Below are positions 10,760 through 21,439 of a stretch of DNA of 64,000 nucleotides, piece by piece. The notes under the pieces were generated by a model. That model did no database searches. It worked only from the letters and a program-made list of their open reading frames with translations, and had not been told where the DNA came from. The translations under genes and the position numbers were made by a program. This DNA is from Pteria penguin (taxonomy: Eukaryota; Mollusca; Bivalvia; Pterioida; Pteriidae). Position 1 is the stretch's first letter. The number at the start of each line of letters is the position of its first letter. The stretch is from NCBI GenBank assembly GCA_035048485.1, contig CM068590.1, positions 14,280,298 through 14,344,297 of the forward strand, in the 5' to 3' direction.

Positions 10760-12060
10760 GAAAAAAAAAAGGTGTGGTGGGGTTTGGCAGAATTCCTTCA
10801 TGATGTAATTTTGCCCTTTTTTAATAAATACCAGCAGTAGCCTTTATGCAAATCACAGCCTTCTTTGCAAATGAAAATTAAAATTATTTCGGTAATATTT
10901 GTTCAGATAGATGAAAGGCATAGTTGGTAAGAGTAACATTTCTAGGATGGAATCAGGAAAATTTAAAGATTCACTATATACAGATGGTGGCAAAACGAAA
11001 ATATAATCGATTTTCAATTCATATGGAGTGATAGGCAATTAAATCTGCTTAAAGAAAAGTTTCGAACGGCAAACCGCTTTCCTGGTTTCTGCGAATCGCA
11101 TTCCACAACGAAATAAGATAAAATAGATTAACAAAATATCTGAACATGACATACAAAATTGCTTCGTGTGGGTCTGCCACATTTTTAAATAAAAATATGC
11201 ATTTTCATATTTCATTATGAATAGTAATGTTCATTATTGTCATATTGTAATTTAGCATTCAGGCTGCCCCTTCAAACGGAGTGGCTTCAAAAACAAAGCG
11301 CTAAATTCATTATGCTTGTTATATATATAAAGATCGACTACGACATGTGTCACTGGAATAACTCCACTTGAGAAAGCAAACATGTTATTTCAACTCTCAC
11401 TAAGGTGATAAATCAACGAATTACATATTCTATAATAAAGGCGAGGTGTACTTCTGTATGTCTCCTTTCACACATCATAAAACACTTTGCGACTTTCATT
11501 CTTCTGAAGTCATCATGAAATGTAAAACCTGTGCATAATTTGGACAACTGGATATGTCCCATATTGTTTTAATAAACTCGTCAATGCTACGAGATATACC
11601 ATTTGTTCTCCAAACCCGTGCTCTGGAGAACAATAAGCGTCTTTGTGACAGAGAGTAAAGTCTTACAGGTGTTTTGTGACATACACGAAGCGGCAGATGC
11701 CCTTCCGTGACTGTAATCTGCTATATTGATTGTTCTGTAGCAATACCTATGACCTGTTTTCTTGACAATTCACACCTCATATTCATATATTCTTTGGTGA
11801 ATAAGTTAAGCTTCAACAGCCTTTTTTACCTTTAAAGCTGGACAACAAATATATGAATGTTGATGAAACCATAGCAAAATTAAACCGACGAAAACAAAAC
11901 AATTATAAAAAAAGATAATGAAAAACAAAACAAAAAGAAAAGAAAGAAAGGAAAGAAAGAAACAACTGCAAAAGAAGATAGCTCATCGAAAAACTGCAAA
12001 AGCAATTGGTCACTTTATATTCTTCTGGCAATACTGCTTTTTCAACATCTTCGTCATATT
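10760..12060. other. Unassigned unique DNA
   Basis: No repeats are recognised. Around 11480-11760 the minus strand has two overlapping frames open for 60-73 codons without ATG starts or matched splice sites, so neither can be chosen as coding. Confidence 0.45.
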
Positions 12061-12076
12061 GCTTTATTCTACTGTT

Positions 12077-12345
12077 TTGTTTGTTTTGTTTCTTTTCTTC
12101 CTTTTGTTTGTTTGTTTGTTTTTGTGGGGGATTTTTTTGTTTTGGTTTGTTTTTGTTTTTTGGGGTTTTTTTATTGGGGGGGGGGGGGGTTGTTTTGTTT
12201 TTTTTTTTTTTTTTTTTTTAATGAATAGGGGGGGGGGGGGGGGGTTCTGGTTTGTTCGTGTGGTTTTTAATTTTTTGTTAATTTGTCTATGTTTTGTTTT
12301 TGTTTTTGTTTTTGTTTTTTTTTGGGGGGGGGGTGGTTTTAAATT
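12077..12345. repeat. G/T-rich tract with long G runs
   Basis: One strand is almost only G and T, with G runs at about 12175-12189 and 12228-12243. These could form G-quadruplexes. The Phe/Gly-rich ORFs are repeat translations. Confidence 0.85.
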
Positions 12346-12759
12346 TTAATTTAAATATTATCTCCTACACAGGGAATCAGAATCAGAATTTCAACTCGAT
12401 TCGATTAGGCGGAGACCTAATTAACGTTCCGATGAACCATATTCAACCTTACCGAAACCTCTCACACTGAAGAACACTGCCCTTAGATCCATCACTTCAA
12501 AATTCAATTCGTTATTCATTGCAGTCAAAATTTGGTGTTCCTTCCACACATTGTATGTATATCAGAGCATGGGTCAACACTTACGTAACGAGGTGCGCAA
12601 AGCATTGCATTTGAATGAATATGACTCGCCGCCCGCGTGCTCCTTAAAATATGTGCTGAAATAACGACGCAGTATGCAACAAAAGAAAATATTCCTTGTT
12701 ATTTGTTTATAGGGCTTTTGGTTTTTGTGGCATATTTCTGCTTCTAATATGACAAATAA

Positions 12760-13090
12760 TTATGTCCAATTATCAGATAATTATGTCGACCTGCCAGGCA
12801 TGTCGACTTTTGTCAGATAATTACATGAATGTGGATTTGTCTGATAATTATGTGGATTTGCATGATAATCATGTCGACTTGCCAGATAATTATAACCCCT
12901 TTTCAGATGATTATGTCGACTTGCCAGATAATTATAACCCCTTTTCAGATAATTATGTCGACTTGCCAGATAATTATAACGCCTTTTCAGATGATTATGT
13001 CGACTTGCCAGATAATTATGACCACTCGACAGATCGACTTATCTGATCACTATGTGAACTTATCAAATTGTTATTTTGACTTGTAATAAA
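12760..13090. repeat. 21-bp tandem array (alternating with 42-bp higher order)
   Basis: Units such as GATTATGTCGACTTGCCA alternate with GATAATTATAACCCCTTTTC, giving a 42-bp higher-order unit in the middle of the array. Because 21 is a multiple of three, the array reads open in two frames with heptad-periodic peptides (DNYVDLP). A related 20-bp array lies at 40525-40830. I see no evidence that it is translated. Confidence 0.9.
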
Positions 13091-13099
13091 ATTATACCG

Positions 13100-14500
13100 A
13101 TTTGTCAGATGGGATGTCTCGTGTCGGATGTAAGGTCCACTAGTTAGCTGACATCTGGACTTTTCGGAAAATGATCTCCATATTTCAGAAACTTACCACC
13201 ATCCTTTAGCCCACACAATTTAATTCCAATATTTCTAAAACAAATATGATTACTGTTTATCATTAAAACAAGGATATTGTTGTTTGGATTTCTTATTGAA
13301 TCATGTTAGTTATCTACACAACAATTTTTTTTCTATTGGTCATAGCCCACTTAGGAATTATTAACAAGTAATCGCAAAAAAGTATAAAACATGAAACTAT
13401 TAATTACAATGGTCAAAACCAATACATCTCACATCTTTAATGGTCGATTTGCCTGAGATTCAAAGAACGTCACATTAAAATGGTTTGATGCAGGTTAATT
13501 TCGAATAAGAATTAAGGACCGGAAACAGTTATTTTCTGTCAAACCAAATATAATGATTGACAATTTAATCATGCACGTTGCACCATTTCCTGACAAAACA
13601 GAGCAGACTTCACATTTTTTATGAAAATTCTATTGTTCTCTTGGTCGTTGAACTTCGAAATCATATCTGTACTTTAAAACAGAGTCCATTCGGTCACCAT
13701 CTTTTAACAGTTAATGGGATGACATGGTGTAAAAAGTGGTCAACAACAACGACTGTTTATAATTTGACCATTCTATTAACTTCGGAAGCGAATGTTTTGT
13801 GGCATTGTGTACTAGTGTGTGTTTATCTAATCTTGGCTTCCTTTTTGCTCTGATTTCGGTGAGTTATGGAATATGCTAGATTTAATTCTTTGGTTTCTTT
13901 TTTTCTTTTTTTTCCTGAGAATTTTCCAGTATTTAAAACATACATAATAGCTACATATTCTGAATTTTCTTTGGAAATTGTTGTCTGAAATGTTTGCAAA
14001 TGACGAGGGACACATGAAGAACAAACGTCTGACGAGTAAGACCTCTTTTACATTTGACGTCCTCGTTACTACAGTTATTTTAAGACCAGTTACTTTAAAT
14101 TTATGATAACTTTTGCACGTATTTTACCAATCTATAACCCCCACCTTCACCCCCTCCCCCGAATTAGTAAATAAAAATAAAAAAGAAACAAAAAACTTTA
14201 AAAGACTATATATGCCCCATTTTAAGGGTTAGTATTTGAATCATACTTCAAGCCATGCAAATGGTATTTTACTTTCTAAAGTCACTTATATCTTATATAT
14301 AAATGTTGTCAAGATGAATACTCCAACATATTCTCATTGTTGTTTACTGGAAAATGGCTGTAAATGATGAAAATTCTCTTAACAAATCGCATACAACAGA
14401 TATATCTAGGATCGCTTAAATTTGGATCCTTTGTTGTAAATTCAGACCATAATGTCTGGCTTGGAAAGGATTCTTCTGAGCCACGTCCATGAATGTTAAG
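13100..14500. other. Unassigned DNA
   Basis: AT-rich, with no transposon or gene signature. One 70-codon minus-strand frame at 14309-14521 has mixed composition (Cys-rich start) but lacks splice support. Confidence 0.45.
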
Positions 14501-14511
14501 GCATGATTTAC

Positions 14512-14618
14512 ACGGCGACATGTAGAGGTGTGAGTTTTAAGACCGTGGTAACGAGAGAATGACAGGAACGACTAATAGATGAGTCGATATGACTCCGGTC
14601 TACATGGAAGAAGTGACA
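14512..14618 (-). CDS. Possible exon, unknown product
   Basis: On the minus strand GTCGATTTCACCTCAG precedes 14618, a fair acceptor, and CCGT-GTAAAT at 14511 is a moderate donor. One frame (TGT CAC TTC...) is open for 35 codons. No family is recognised; chance is likely. Confidence 0.13.
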
Positions 14619-14981
14619 CTGAGGTGAAATCGACACGGGAGGTCCATGGCTGGCGGCGCTCATCAAATAATTTGACATATCTTTGCAACATTAAGTAAGA
14701 AGGATATACTGTGGAATTAGATTTTTTGCAGTATTTGAATCTGCTTTTCATACCTTTCTTCTTTTAGATTTTCTCCTATTTACATAACCACGAAAGGAGT
14801 TTTCCACGTTACATCTTTTATCATGAATTATTGATTTATGTCTTTGTTTCTGGATATTGAAAACTTATATCTACTGCAAGAAGTTTTTTTATAAGGAATG
14901 CCAAAAACATTTGCGATTTGTGTAAAAGTGTTCAATAGATCTTGTGCTAACTGAAGATTGTTTGTTTGTATCTTTGATTGT

Positions 14982-14982
<1 letters not shown>

Positions 14983-15034
<52 letters not shown>
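14983..15034. repeat. (TA)n microsatellite
   Basis: About 25 uninterrupted TA units. Confidence 0.97.
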
Positions 15035-15035
<1 letters not shown>

Positions 15036-15296
15036 CTCCAATTATTTCAAAGTTTCAGATCGAAGATAATGTTACTAATATGTATTTAATTGTACCGTAT
15101 AATTTTCAACAGGTTGTAAGATCTATATAATATACTACATTCAGTTTTCTAATTCAGCATTTCTATATGCATTGCTGCTTATTCAAAACCAGTAAGCATT
15201 AACATACCGCAGAAAACCAGAGGAAGATGGCTTCCACTGATGGTTAGCTACAACCGCCGTGAATGAATCAATATACTGGCGATCAAAATAATTATA

Positions 15297-15346
<50 letters not shown>

Positions 15347-15347
15347 A
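15297..15347. repeat. (ATG)n microsatellite
   Basis: About 16 ATG/GAT units. Confidence 0.97.
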
Positions 15348-15534
15348 ATAAAATTCAAAACTACATAGATATAGTCTAAGTATACGATGAATGATAATTA
15401 TTTCATAGAAAGTGTCACAGTTCTTGGGAATCTTTCTTCAACTCTGTTCACAGGAAATAAGGGTGGCAATAATATAAAGTATGACTATAATAGAAGCAGT
15501 GTGACTGTGGCTCTTACACGGTGGGATTTTAGGG

Positions 15535-15625
15535 ACTCCTGGAAAACGCAGTTGTTACTGCTCCTGAGGAGTGTACGTCTCCTGTTGGTTTGCCACAACA
15601 GAAAATTGAACGAAAACCTGTAACA
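15535..15625. repeat. Single relic of the 43-bp repeat and its 3' flank
   Basis: GAGGAGTGTACGTCTCCTGT followed by TGGTTTGCCACAACAG resembles the array end at 9391-9420 (TCTCCTGTTAGGTTTACCAC). This looks like an old copy of the same mobile element with one or two core units. Confidence 0.45.
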
Positions 15626-15763
15626 GAAAGAGGCAGTTCCTGATCACTACAACTAACAACTTCATCTATTGTTATCTCGTTTTCTGATAAGATGAAGAGT
15701 TCAGACCATAGTTACTTTCATTAGAAATATGTAATAGATACTTTCTTCGTACGATACAGTAAT

Positions 15764-16117
15764 CACAGTCAAACCTGCTTTGAGGAACCACCCAATGGAA
15801 TGTGGAAAGATGGTCACTTAATGCAAGTGGTCCTTTAACAGAGATTGATTTTATATGAAGGGTTAATATTAAAGAGGAGGAAAATTGTTTGTGAAAGGAA
15901 GGTGATTGCCTTACACAGGTGGTCTGAAAATATAATTATACACTCTAACCTGTTTAAAGCGACCACCAGAGGGAAGGTGGAAAGATGGTCACTTACAGCA
16001 AGTGGTCTCTTAACACAGGTTGATTTATATAGAGAATTAGTAGTAAGGAATGAGAAAGGCGGTTTTTAAAAACAGGGGATGACGTAATAAAGGTTATATC
16101 TAAGGCAAGTTTGACCG
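15764..16117. mobile_element. DNA-transposon-like element with internal duplication
   Basis: The left end CACAGTCAAACCTGC is matched by the inverted right end GCAAGTTTGACCG, and TAAT flanks both sides (15760-15763 and 16118-16121), a possible 4-bp target duplication. Inside, a segment with GTGGAAAGATGGTCACTTA near 15798 recurs at about 15976, so the interior is tandemly duplicated. No transposase is present, so the element is non-autonomous. Confidence 0.6.
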
Positions 16118-16322
16118 TAATTAACCGTAGTACTCATTATCATTAAAAGCGACTCAAATTCCACCATTATGTGAGAATAAACATTATATTTTTACTTGGA
16201 GAAACATACATGTACACCTCGTATGTAGTTTCAAAATGTTGTGTGTTCTTAGAGGAGAACAAATTTCAATACAAAGAAGAAAACCAAACTAAATGAAAAT
16301 TATGTGTCAAGTCGACAATCAA

Positions 16323-16551
16323 GCCGGCGTGGCCTAGTGGTATCGGGAGGCCAGGGTTCGATTCCCGCTCTGATCAAAACCGAGGCCCCGTGTCGTGGTA
16401 TGCATGGCACGTTAAAGATCCCTCACTGCTTCGGGTGGGTCCGTTGCAAATGTCTAAATTTGTATGTAATGCATCAGGCAGATGCCGTCACCATATACGT
16501 GAAATATTCGTGGTGTGGCGTTAAACAAAAATCAATCAATCAATCAATCAA
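16323..16551 (+). mobile_element. SINE family 1 copy with exact 16-bp target duplication and internal deletion
   Basis: The target duplication TCAAGTCGACAATCAA lies at 16307-16322 and 16552-16567. The head keeps the A-box and B-box sequences but has lost the anticodon-arm region (about 17 bp) and part of the body before CCGAGGCCCCGTGTCGTGG. The tail has five or six CAAT units. Exact duplications and close identity to the copies at 748 and 41404 suggest recent activity. Confidence 0.93.
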
Positions 16552-16756
16552 TCAAGTCGACAATCAAAAACACCATATTAATATACATACGAGAGTCTAC
16601 ATACTTCTTTCTAACAATAAAAGAAAACATGACATTCATGATTAACATATGATCATTCTCAAGCCACATACGCACTGAGTAGGAACACGTGGCACCGCAT
16701 GGTGTTTAGATAGATCATTCGTAACATCAGATATATTTATCTATGATTCTACAAAC

Positions 16757-16985
16757 ACCTATAGTCGGTGTAGGTCATTTGGTAGCGCACTCGTCTCATG
16801 TCCGAAAGGTTCAGGATTCGAAATTGCAGTCCCGTCTTTCGAATGAGACAGTAATCAACGGCTCTCGATTGCCATTGGCAGGTTAAAGGGCTCTCTGCTT
16901 CTGATGGGTTCGTTGTCACCCAGAACACCGAGTCACCAAGTTGGTTCTTATACTACGTGACAGTAACTCGGATGTGAATGTATGA
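16757..16985 (+). mobile_element. SINE family 1, divergent copy
   Basis: A tRNA-like head (GGTAGCGCACTCGTCTCATG, degraded B box GGATTCGAAAT) is followed by the family 1 body hallmark CGTCTTTCGAATGAGACAGT and TTAAAGGGCTCTCTGCTTC. The tail is lost. Its head differs from the neighbouring copy, indicating another subfamily. Confidence 0.7.
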
Positions 16986-17291
16986 ATACGTTAATATTTT
17001 ACAAGTAAATCGCCGGCGCAAGTTTGAAACTGCGTGATTGGTCCAGAAATAATCCAGCATTAAATATGCATAGGACTCCGTATTCTTAATATTTTAGATC
17101 CAAATTTATTTGAAAATGCATGTTAGCTGTTTCCATATAACTCCGAAGAGGGACAAAACACATATATTTTCTGGGGAAGACACACTTTAAACGGCCTGTT
17201 AACATTCGCCATCAGTGTCATGTCACCTTCCTCCGTAAACTAAAGAACATTCTCGTCCGGGTCTGGTTTTCGTACGCTCAAAACCGATGAG

Positions 17292-17412
17292 GTTTTACGG
17301 ATGGGTTCGTTGAAAGCATGTAAGTGTAAATTTCTGCATAATGCATCAGGCACGTGCTGTCGCCGCATAGGTGAAGTAACATTGACGTATCTATCAAATG
17401 AAACGAAAGAAG
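17292..17412 (+). mobile_element. SINE family 1, 3' body fragment
   Basis: GATGGGTTCGTTGAAAGCAT, AAATTTCTGCATAATGCATC and AGGCACGTGCTGTCGCCGCA follow the family 1 body order. The head and tail are absent. Confidence 0.65.
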
Positions 17413-17419
17413 CAAACAA

Positions 17420-18090
17420 AATTGACATTAAACCCTCGCAGTAAATATGATCAGTGTATCAGTCAATTTTATATGTTTATGTTTTAATGCTATTCGCTTT
17501 CTGTTTCCATGTCAAGACATGATTTTTAAAAACAGTCAAAATCTTTCACAACAAAGTTTTCTCACATGTATGAATTGATCATACGCGGAAAAACTCTTGC
17601 GTGTCTGATAAGTTGAGAAACATAAATACCATACATAGAAGATAAAGGTATGTTACTTAATATATGTTGAAAATTTACAATCTTTATTTCATTTAATTTC
17701 TTATTTTAAAAAATTAAAATGAAAGCACAACACAAGTAAGCCATATATGATTCGTAAGTGGTTAACTGTCGATTAATGACTTCAAAGACTGACAGTAACG
17801 AACCACTAAGAATCACATCTGAGTGCAAATGCCCGGGATTAGCAAGTTGTATTGTTTGGTCCGTCATGCTTGAGATAAATTCTGCAAATACAAAAATGGA
17901 GTGAAATGCCGCAGAGGAATACGTATTTCTTGTCGATCCACTCGTACTCGTTGCTTCAGTTAAAATTATTAATGAAGAATTGAAGCAGATAACAAACACA
18001 TTTATGAATAAAGATAAAGGAGTAACAATTTTGAGATTTAAGTACAATTCCGTGTAGATTTCAAGCATCGGATGATTTATGTATGAACAA
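17420..18090. other. Unassigned DNA with long minus-strand frames
   Basis: The minus strand at 17706-18068 is open for 120 codons, and a second minus frame over 17840-17960 is also open. Both look protein-like, so composition cannot decide. No matched donor and acceptor were found and no family is recognised. Confidence 0.3.
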
Positions 18091-18095
18091 GCTGT

Positions 18096-18362
18096 GTTTG
18101 TGAAACACTAATGCCTCCGTCGGCACCAAATTCCAAAAAGTTATTATTAGCGTGAACGTCATTGTCAAGGTCAAAAGGTCATCGACCTTAGTGTCTTTTA
18201 AAAGGGCCTCATTAATTGAGTACGCATGCCAAAGTCTCTACCCCCACGGTTCAAGAGTTAAAGCCAAGCTTAATGTTGACAACAGTTAGACAAACAGACA
18301 GAGAAACAGACAGACAGGACAAAAACAATATGCCCCCGATCTATCGATCCGTGGGCATAAAA
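18096..18362 (+). mobile_element. Dispersed molluscan-type repeat with AGGTCA half-sites
   Basis: The sequence runs from a GTGAAACACTAATGCCTCCG-like start, through CAAGGTCAAAAGGTCATCGA, a (CAGA)n stretch at 18291-18320 and an end ATGCCCCCGATCTATCGATC then CGTGGGCAT. I recall this ending as common in mollusc DNA, but that is memory and not a search. The two AGGTCA half-sites are direct repeats two bases apart. Confidence 0.5.
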
Positions 18363-18369
18363 AGTCCTC

Positions 18370-19510
18370 GGATTTTATCATTGAATTTAGACATTGATGA
18401 CACAAGACATTAAAAAACACAGTTATTCTATATATTCAATGTTGCAAGTTCTAGATATTTTTCTATAAATTATATACAAAAATATGTCAATAGGGAAAAT
18501 AAAAGATTGAAAGGAATGAAAATTTCTTTAATAATTATTGAACTTGAAATAATTATATCCTGAATTTGCAACTACATATAGAAAGAGAAATTCCTATTCA
18601 TACATCCATGGACCCAGTTGATGAATTCTATTCATTTATTTCCATGGGATTTTAATTTCCCTGAATTGGTATTTATTCTACTTGAATTTTATTGAGATCT
18701 GTACGCAATTTCTTGGATATCCATTCATAATAAATATCAAATTCAGAGATATCACCTCAGAATCTATTTATATACATGTATGTTGAAGATATATAACATT
18801 TAAATATAGTGATATTTTGAATGACTTTTTCTCAAATTCCAGTAAAGTTTTGTCGAATCTGTATTACATTTACGTTGACAATTTCCTGGATAATGTCACA
18901 GAATATGATAGAAAGAGAATGAGAACAGAAAGGTAGAAAGAAGTAACAGCTGCTATGTTTAAAAATATCTGACAATGTTCCCATTTTGCTCTATAGTGCT
19001 CGAATAAAACATAATTAATTTGATCTAAAATGTACATATGGTAGATATATAGACATAATTTCAAATTTCTGATCATAAGGGGTCAAAATATATTTAGAGA
19101 TTTTATTAGTATTAAGATGTGTTTATACACGATTACAGGTGACAGCTGAATGTTTTTCTTGATATATTGACATTGAAAAATATGTTTCAGTGGTTTGGAC
19201 ATATACGTTTCCTATTCTACCTCAAGGAGATATCTCTGGAATTGTGGAATGGGTCTTTTTGTGAATGACTTCTTTTTTACATTTAAGATGAGATCGTTAT
19301 GCTTTAGATATCAGGACACACATCCAGATCTTGTTTTCATTTGTGCAATATTAGGGGTTGCTAAGGTGTTATAAAGTGATTTGCCAGCATTTAGAATCTC
19401 TGTAGCACAACCTGACATCCCCTGTTATGATAGTACGTAGTCCTGTTGTGTTGTTTTCGGGGAAATGTGTATGCATTTATGCTATAGAATTCAGTTGTAT
19501 TATTTTACTA
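18370..19510. other. Unassigned AT-rich DNA
   Basis: No repeat or coding signal is supported. A 68-codon minus-strand frame at 18870-19076 has a hydrophobic stretch but no splice support. Confidence 0.5.
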
Positions 19511-19515
19511 TGTTA

Positions 19516-19546
<31 letters not shown>

Positions 19547-20164
19547 TTAAAATAAAATAATGAAACAAAACAAAACAACGACAACAGCAGCAGAAACAAC
19601 AAAAAGATAAAATTTAAATAAGAAATAGAATAGCACACAGACAGACAAACATAAAACGCAGGAAAAATAAATACATAAAAATAAAAAAGGAAGCAAAAAT
19701 AAAGGGGGAAAACCCCAATAAAGGGACATTGCGAAAGAGAAGCAAAATAATGCACAAAACATAAAGGTAAACAACAAAACACTTTATCTGTGTCTAATTT
19801 CAACACTTATCGACTACTTTAGGTTACTTCATTTCTTTTCATATTACAGATATTGATACTTATAACATACTTAAAAACGGAAGGATATCAACTTTTCTAC
19901 AATACTATACAGCTCAAGTAGTTCAAGATTTCTTATCATGTTACAGTTATATTTGAATGAATAAATGTCAAAACCGAACATGATATTCTTAAAATCCGAG
20001 TTACGATTTTGTCGTTCCTTTTGTATTAAAGACAATAATTTTTTTCTTGATACTCAAACCTATTCAAGCTTATATGTTTTGAAACTCTCGGGTTAAAAAG
20101 CTTATCCAAAATGTGCTTTTGTCTTTCAATTTCATTTTTTATTCTCGGTATTCTTTTTTTTTTT

Positions 20165-20335
20165 AATTTCGCGGGTTCGACCTAATGCGAAACTGAAATC
20201 CTCGCAACCCTTAGTTGAACTATAAAACAGCTGCGTATATGGCTTCTCGCGAAAATTATGCCTTGCTAATATTTCTAACTTGAGATCATCGCGAAAATAG
20301 AGTCACGCGAATTATAAGTGATTCACTGTACTTCA
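20165..20335. mobile_element. Repeat fragment with TCGCGAAAAT motif
   Basis: TCGCGAAAAT occurs at 20247 and 20289, near an end ATAAGTGATTCACTGTA. The sequence style resembles termini of non-autonomous DNA transposons, but only one end is visible. Confidence 0.3.
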
Positions 20336-20394
20336 GTTTTGACAGTAACTGTCGAGTGTTTGTTGTAGGTAAAAAAATAATAAACCTTTTCTTA

Positions 20395-20621
20395 GGGAGC
20401 AACCATTTGATTTTTATGGGGAAAGGGAGGGGGCAGGAAGAATTTGCAAAAACAAGTCCGGCTCAAATTTTGGGGAAAAAATAATCCTGCCCGAAGGGCC
20501 GACATAAAAAAATAACAATAAATAAATAGAAAAATAATCCGGCTCTGAAATTTGGCAAAAAAATATAGGCGGTGAAAGTCTCCCTGTCCCCCTCCCCCAT
20601 AAAGATAAAATGGTTGCTTCC
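20395..20621. mobile_element. MITE, TTA-flanked (PIF/Harbinger-like), copy 1
   Basis: Terminal inverted repeats of about 27 bp start GGGAGCAACCATTTGATTTT on the left and, inverted, GGAAGCAACCATTTTATCTT on the right (three mismatches). TTA sits directly outside both ends (20392-20394 and 20622-20624), the target-site type of PIF/Harbinger transposons. The interior repeats CCGGCTC-like segments and has no transposase. A related copy lies at 42258-42380. Confidence 0.82.
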
Positions 20622-20729
20622 TTATGAGTGGCAGCCACACACTGTACATAGTACAGAAATATTTTTGTGACGCCTACATGTTTGGGATATTCACAGCGGG
20701 TGTGGCTAGCTAAACAAGGAGACACTTAC

Positions 20730-20846
20730 TCTTCCTGATTTTTCAAGACTCCATGAAAATCCATTTAAATAGGGACTGATATTTTTTAGTTTTCCATACA
20801 GTCCGAAAAGAGTGGCCATTTCGAACCAAATACGGTATATTTGGAT
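20730..20846 (-). CDS. Candidate internal exon (39 codons), unknown protein
   Basis: The minus strand has a strong acceptor (CATGTATCTTTTCAG before 20846) and a strong donor (GGAAGA-GTAAGTG after 20730). The frame in phase 0 at both ends is open for all 39 codons; one alternative frame stops in the middle and the other stops shortly before the donor. The predicted segment contains IWFEMATLFGLYGKL and SPYLNGFSWSLEKSGR. The next upstream candidate exon (20942-21071) ends in phase 0, so the pair joins in frame across a 95-bp intron. The family is not recognised. Confidence 0.28.
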
Positions 20847-20941
20847 CTGAAAAGATACATGACATCGAATGAAGAAAACCGGCTCAAAGTATATCAATAA
20901 AGATTGTCATTTGAATATTTATGATCAGTTACTATTGGTAC

Positions 20942-21071
20942 CTGGTCACCTCCTGTTTCCAAGCGTCTTTGGTACGTTGTTGTAAGCGTCCCATTGACTT
21001 TACTTTCGTATTTCACTTCAGAATAGTAGGAAAAATCGTTCCATAACGTGATACTAATTGGCCTATGATGG
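20942..21071 (-). CDS. Candidate exon upstream of 20730-20846, unknown protein
   Basis: A very good acceptor (TTTCCCCCACTTTTCAG) precedes 21071. The frame is open for 43 codons to CAG-GTACCA at 20941, a donor with a strong exon side but a weak intron side. It includes SITLWNDFSYYSEVKYES and VNGTLTTTYQRRLETGG. The same frame is open upstream to an ATG at 21439 (181 codons in all), so the exon could start earlier. No homology is recognised and chance cannot be excluded. Confidence 0.25.
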
Positions 21072-21439
21072 CTGAAAAGTGGGGGAAACCCCCTCTTCCC
21101 TCTGGCGTTCCCCAGTTTATGGGGCCGCACATAAATATTACAATTTACAAAAGTTCCCTCACACAATGAAAATAACCATCTGATATCAATAGTTTTATGA
21201 GAAAATATAAGGCGCAAATGGACTGTCATCACATGCATTGATAATGTAATAAAAAGACATAGATAAATCCTTCCAATCAAAGAACAATTACGATTTCTAG
21301 AAATATCGCTGTCAAAATTAATCCTTCTTGAAACTAAGCAGACGACATCCAGATTTCTGTCCCAGGAACGTCGTCTGGTACGAGTCATTATCCTAGACTT
21401 TATGAATATGATTTGTGTCTGATTCATCTTCTCAAACAA

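Noticed and set aside
11480..11790. Minus-strand frames of 60-73 codons without ATG
   Set aside because: Two frames are open over the same bases and splice sites are not matched, so neither is credible.
12762..13086. Heptad-repeat ORFs DNYVDLP and related
   Set aside because: Two overlapping frames are open only because the DNA unit is 21 bp; no promoter, splice site or conserved domain.
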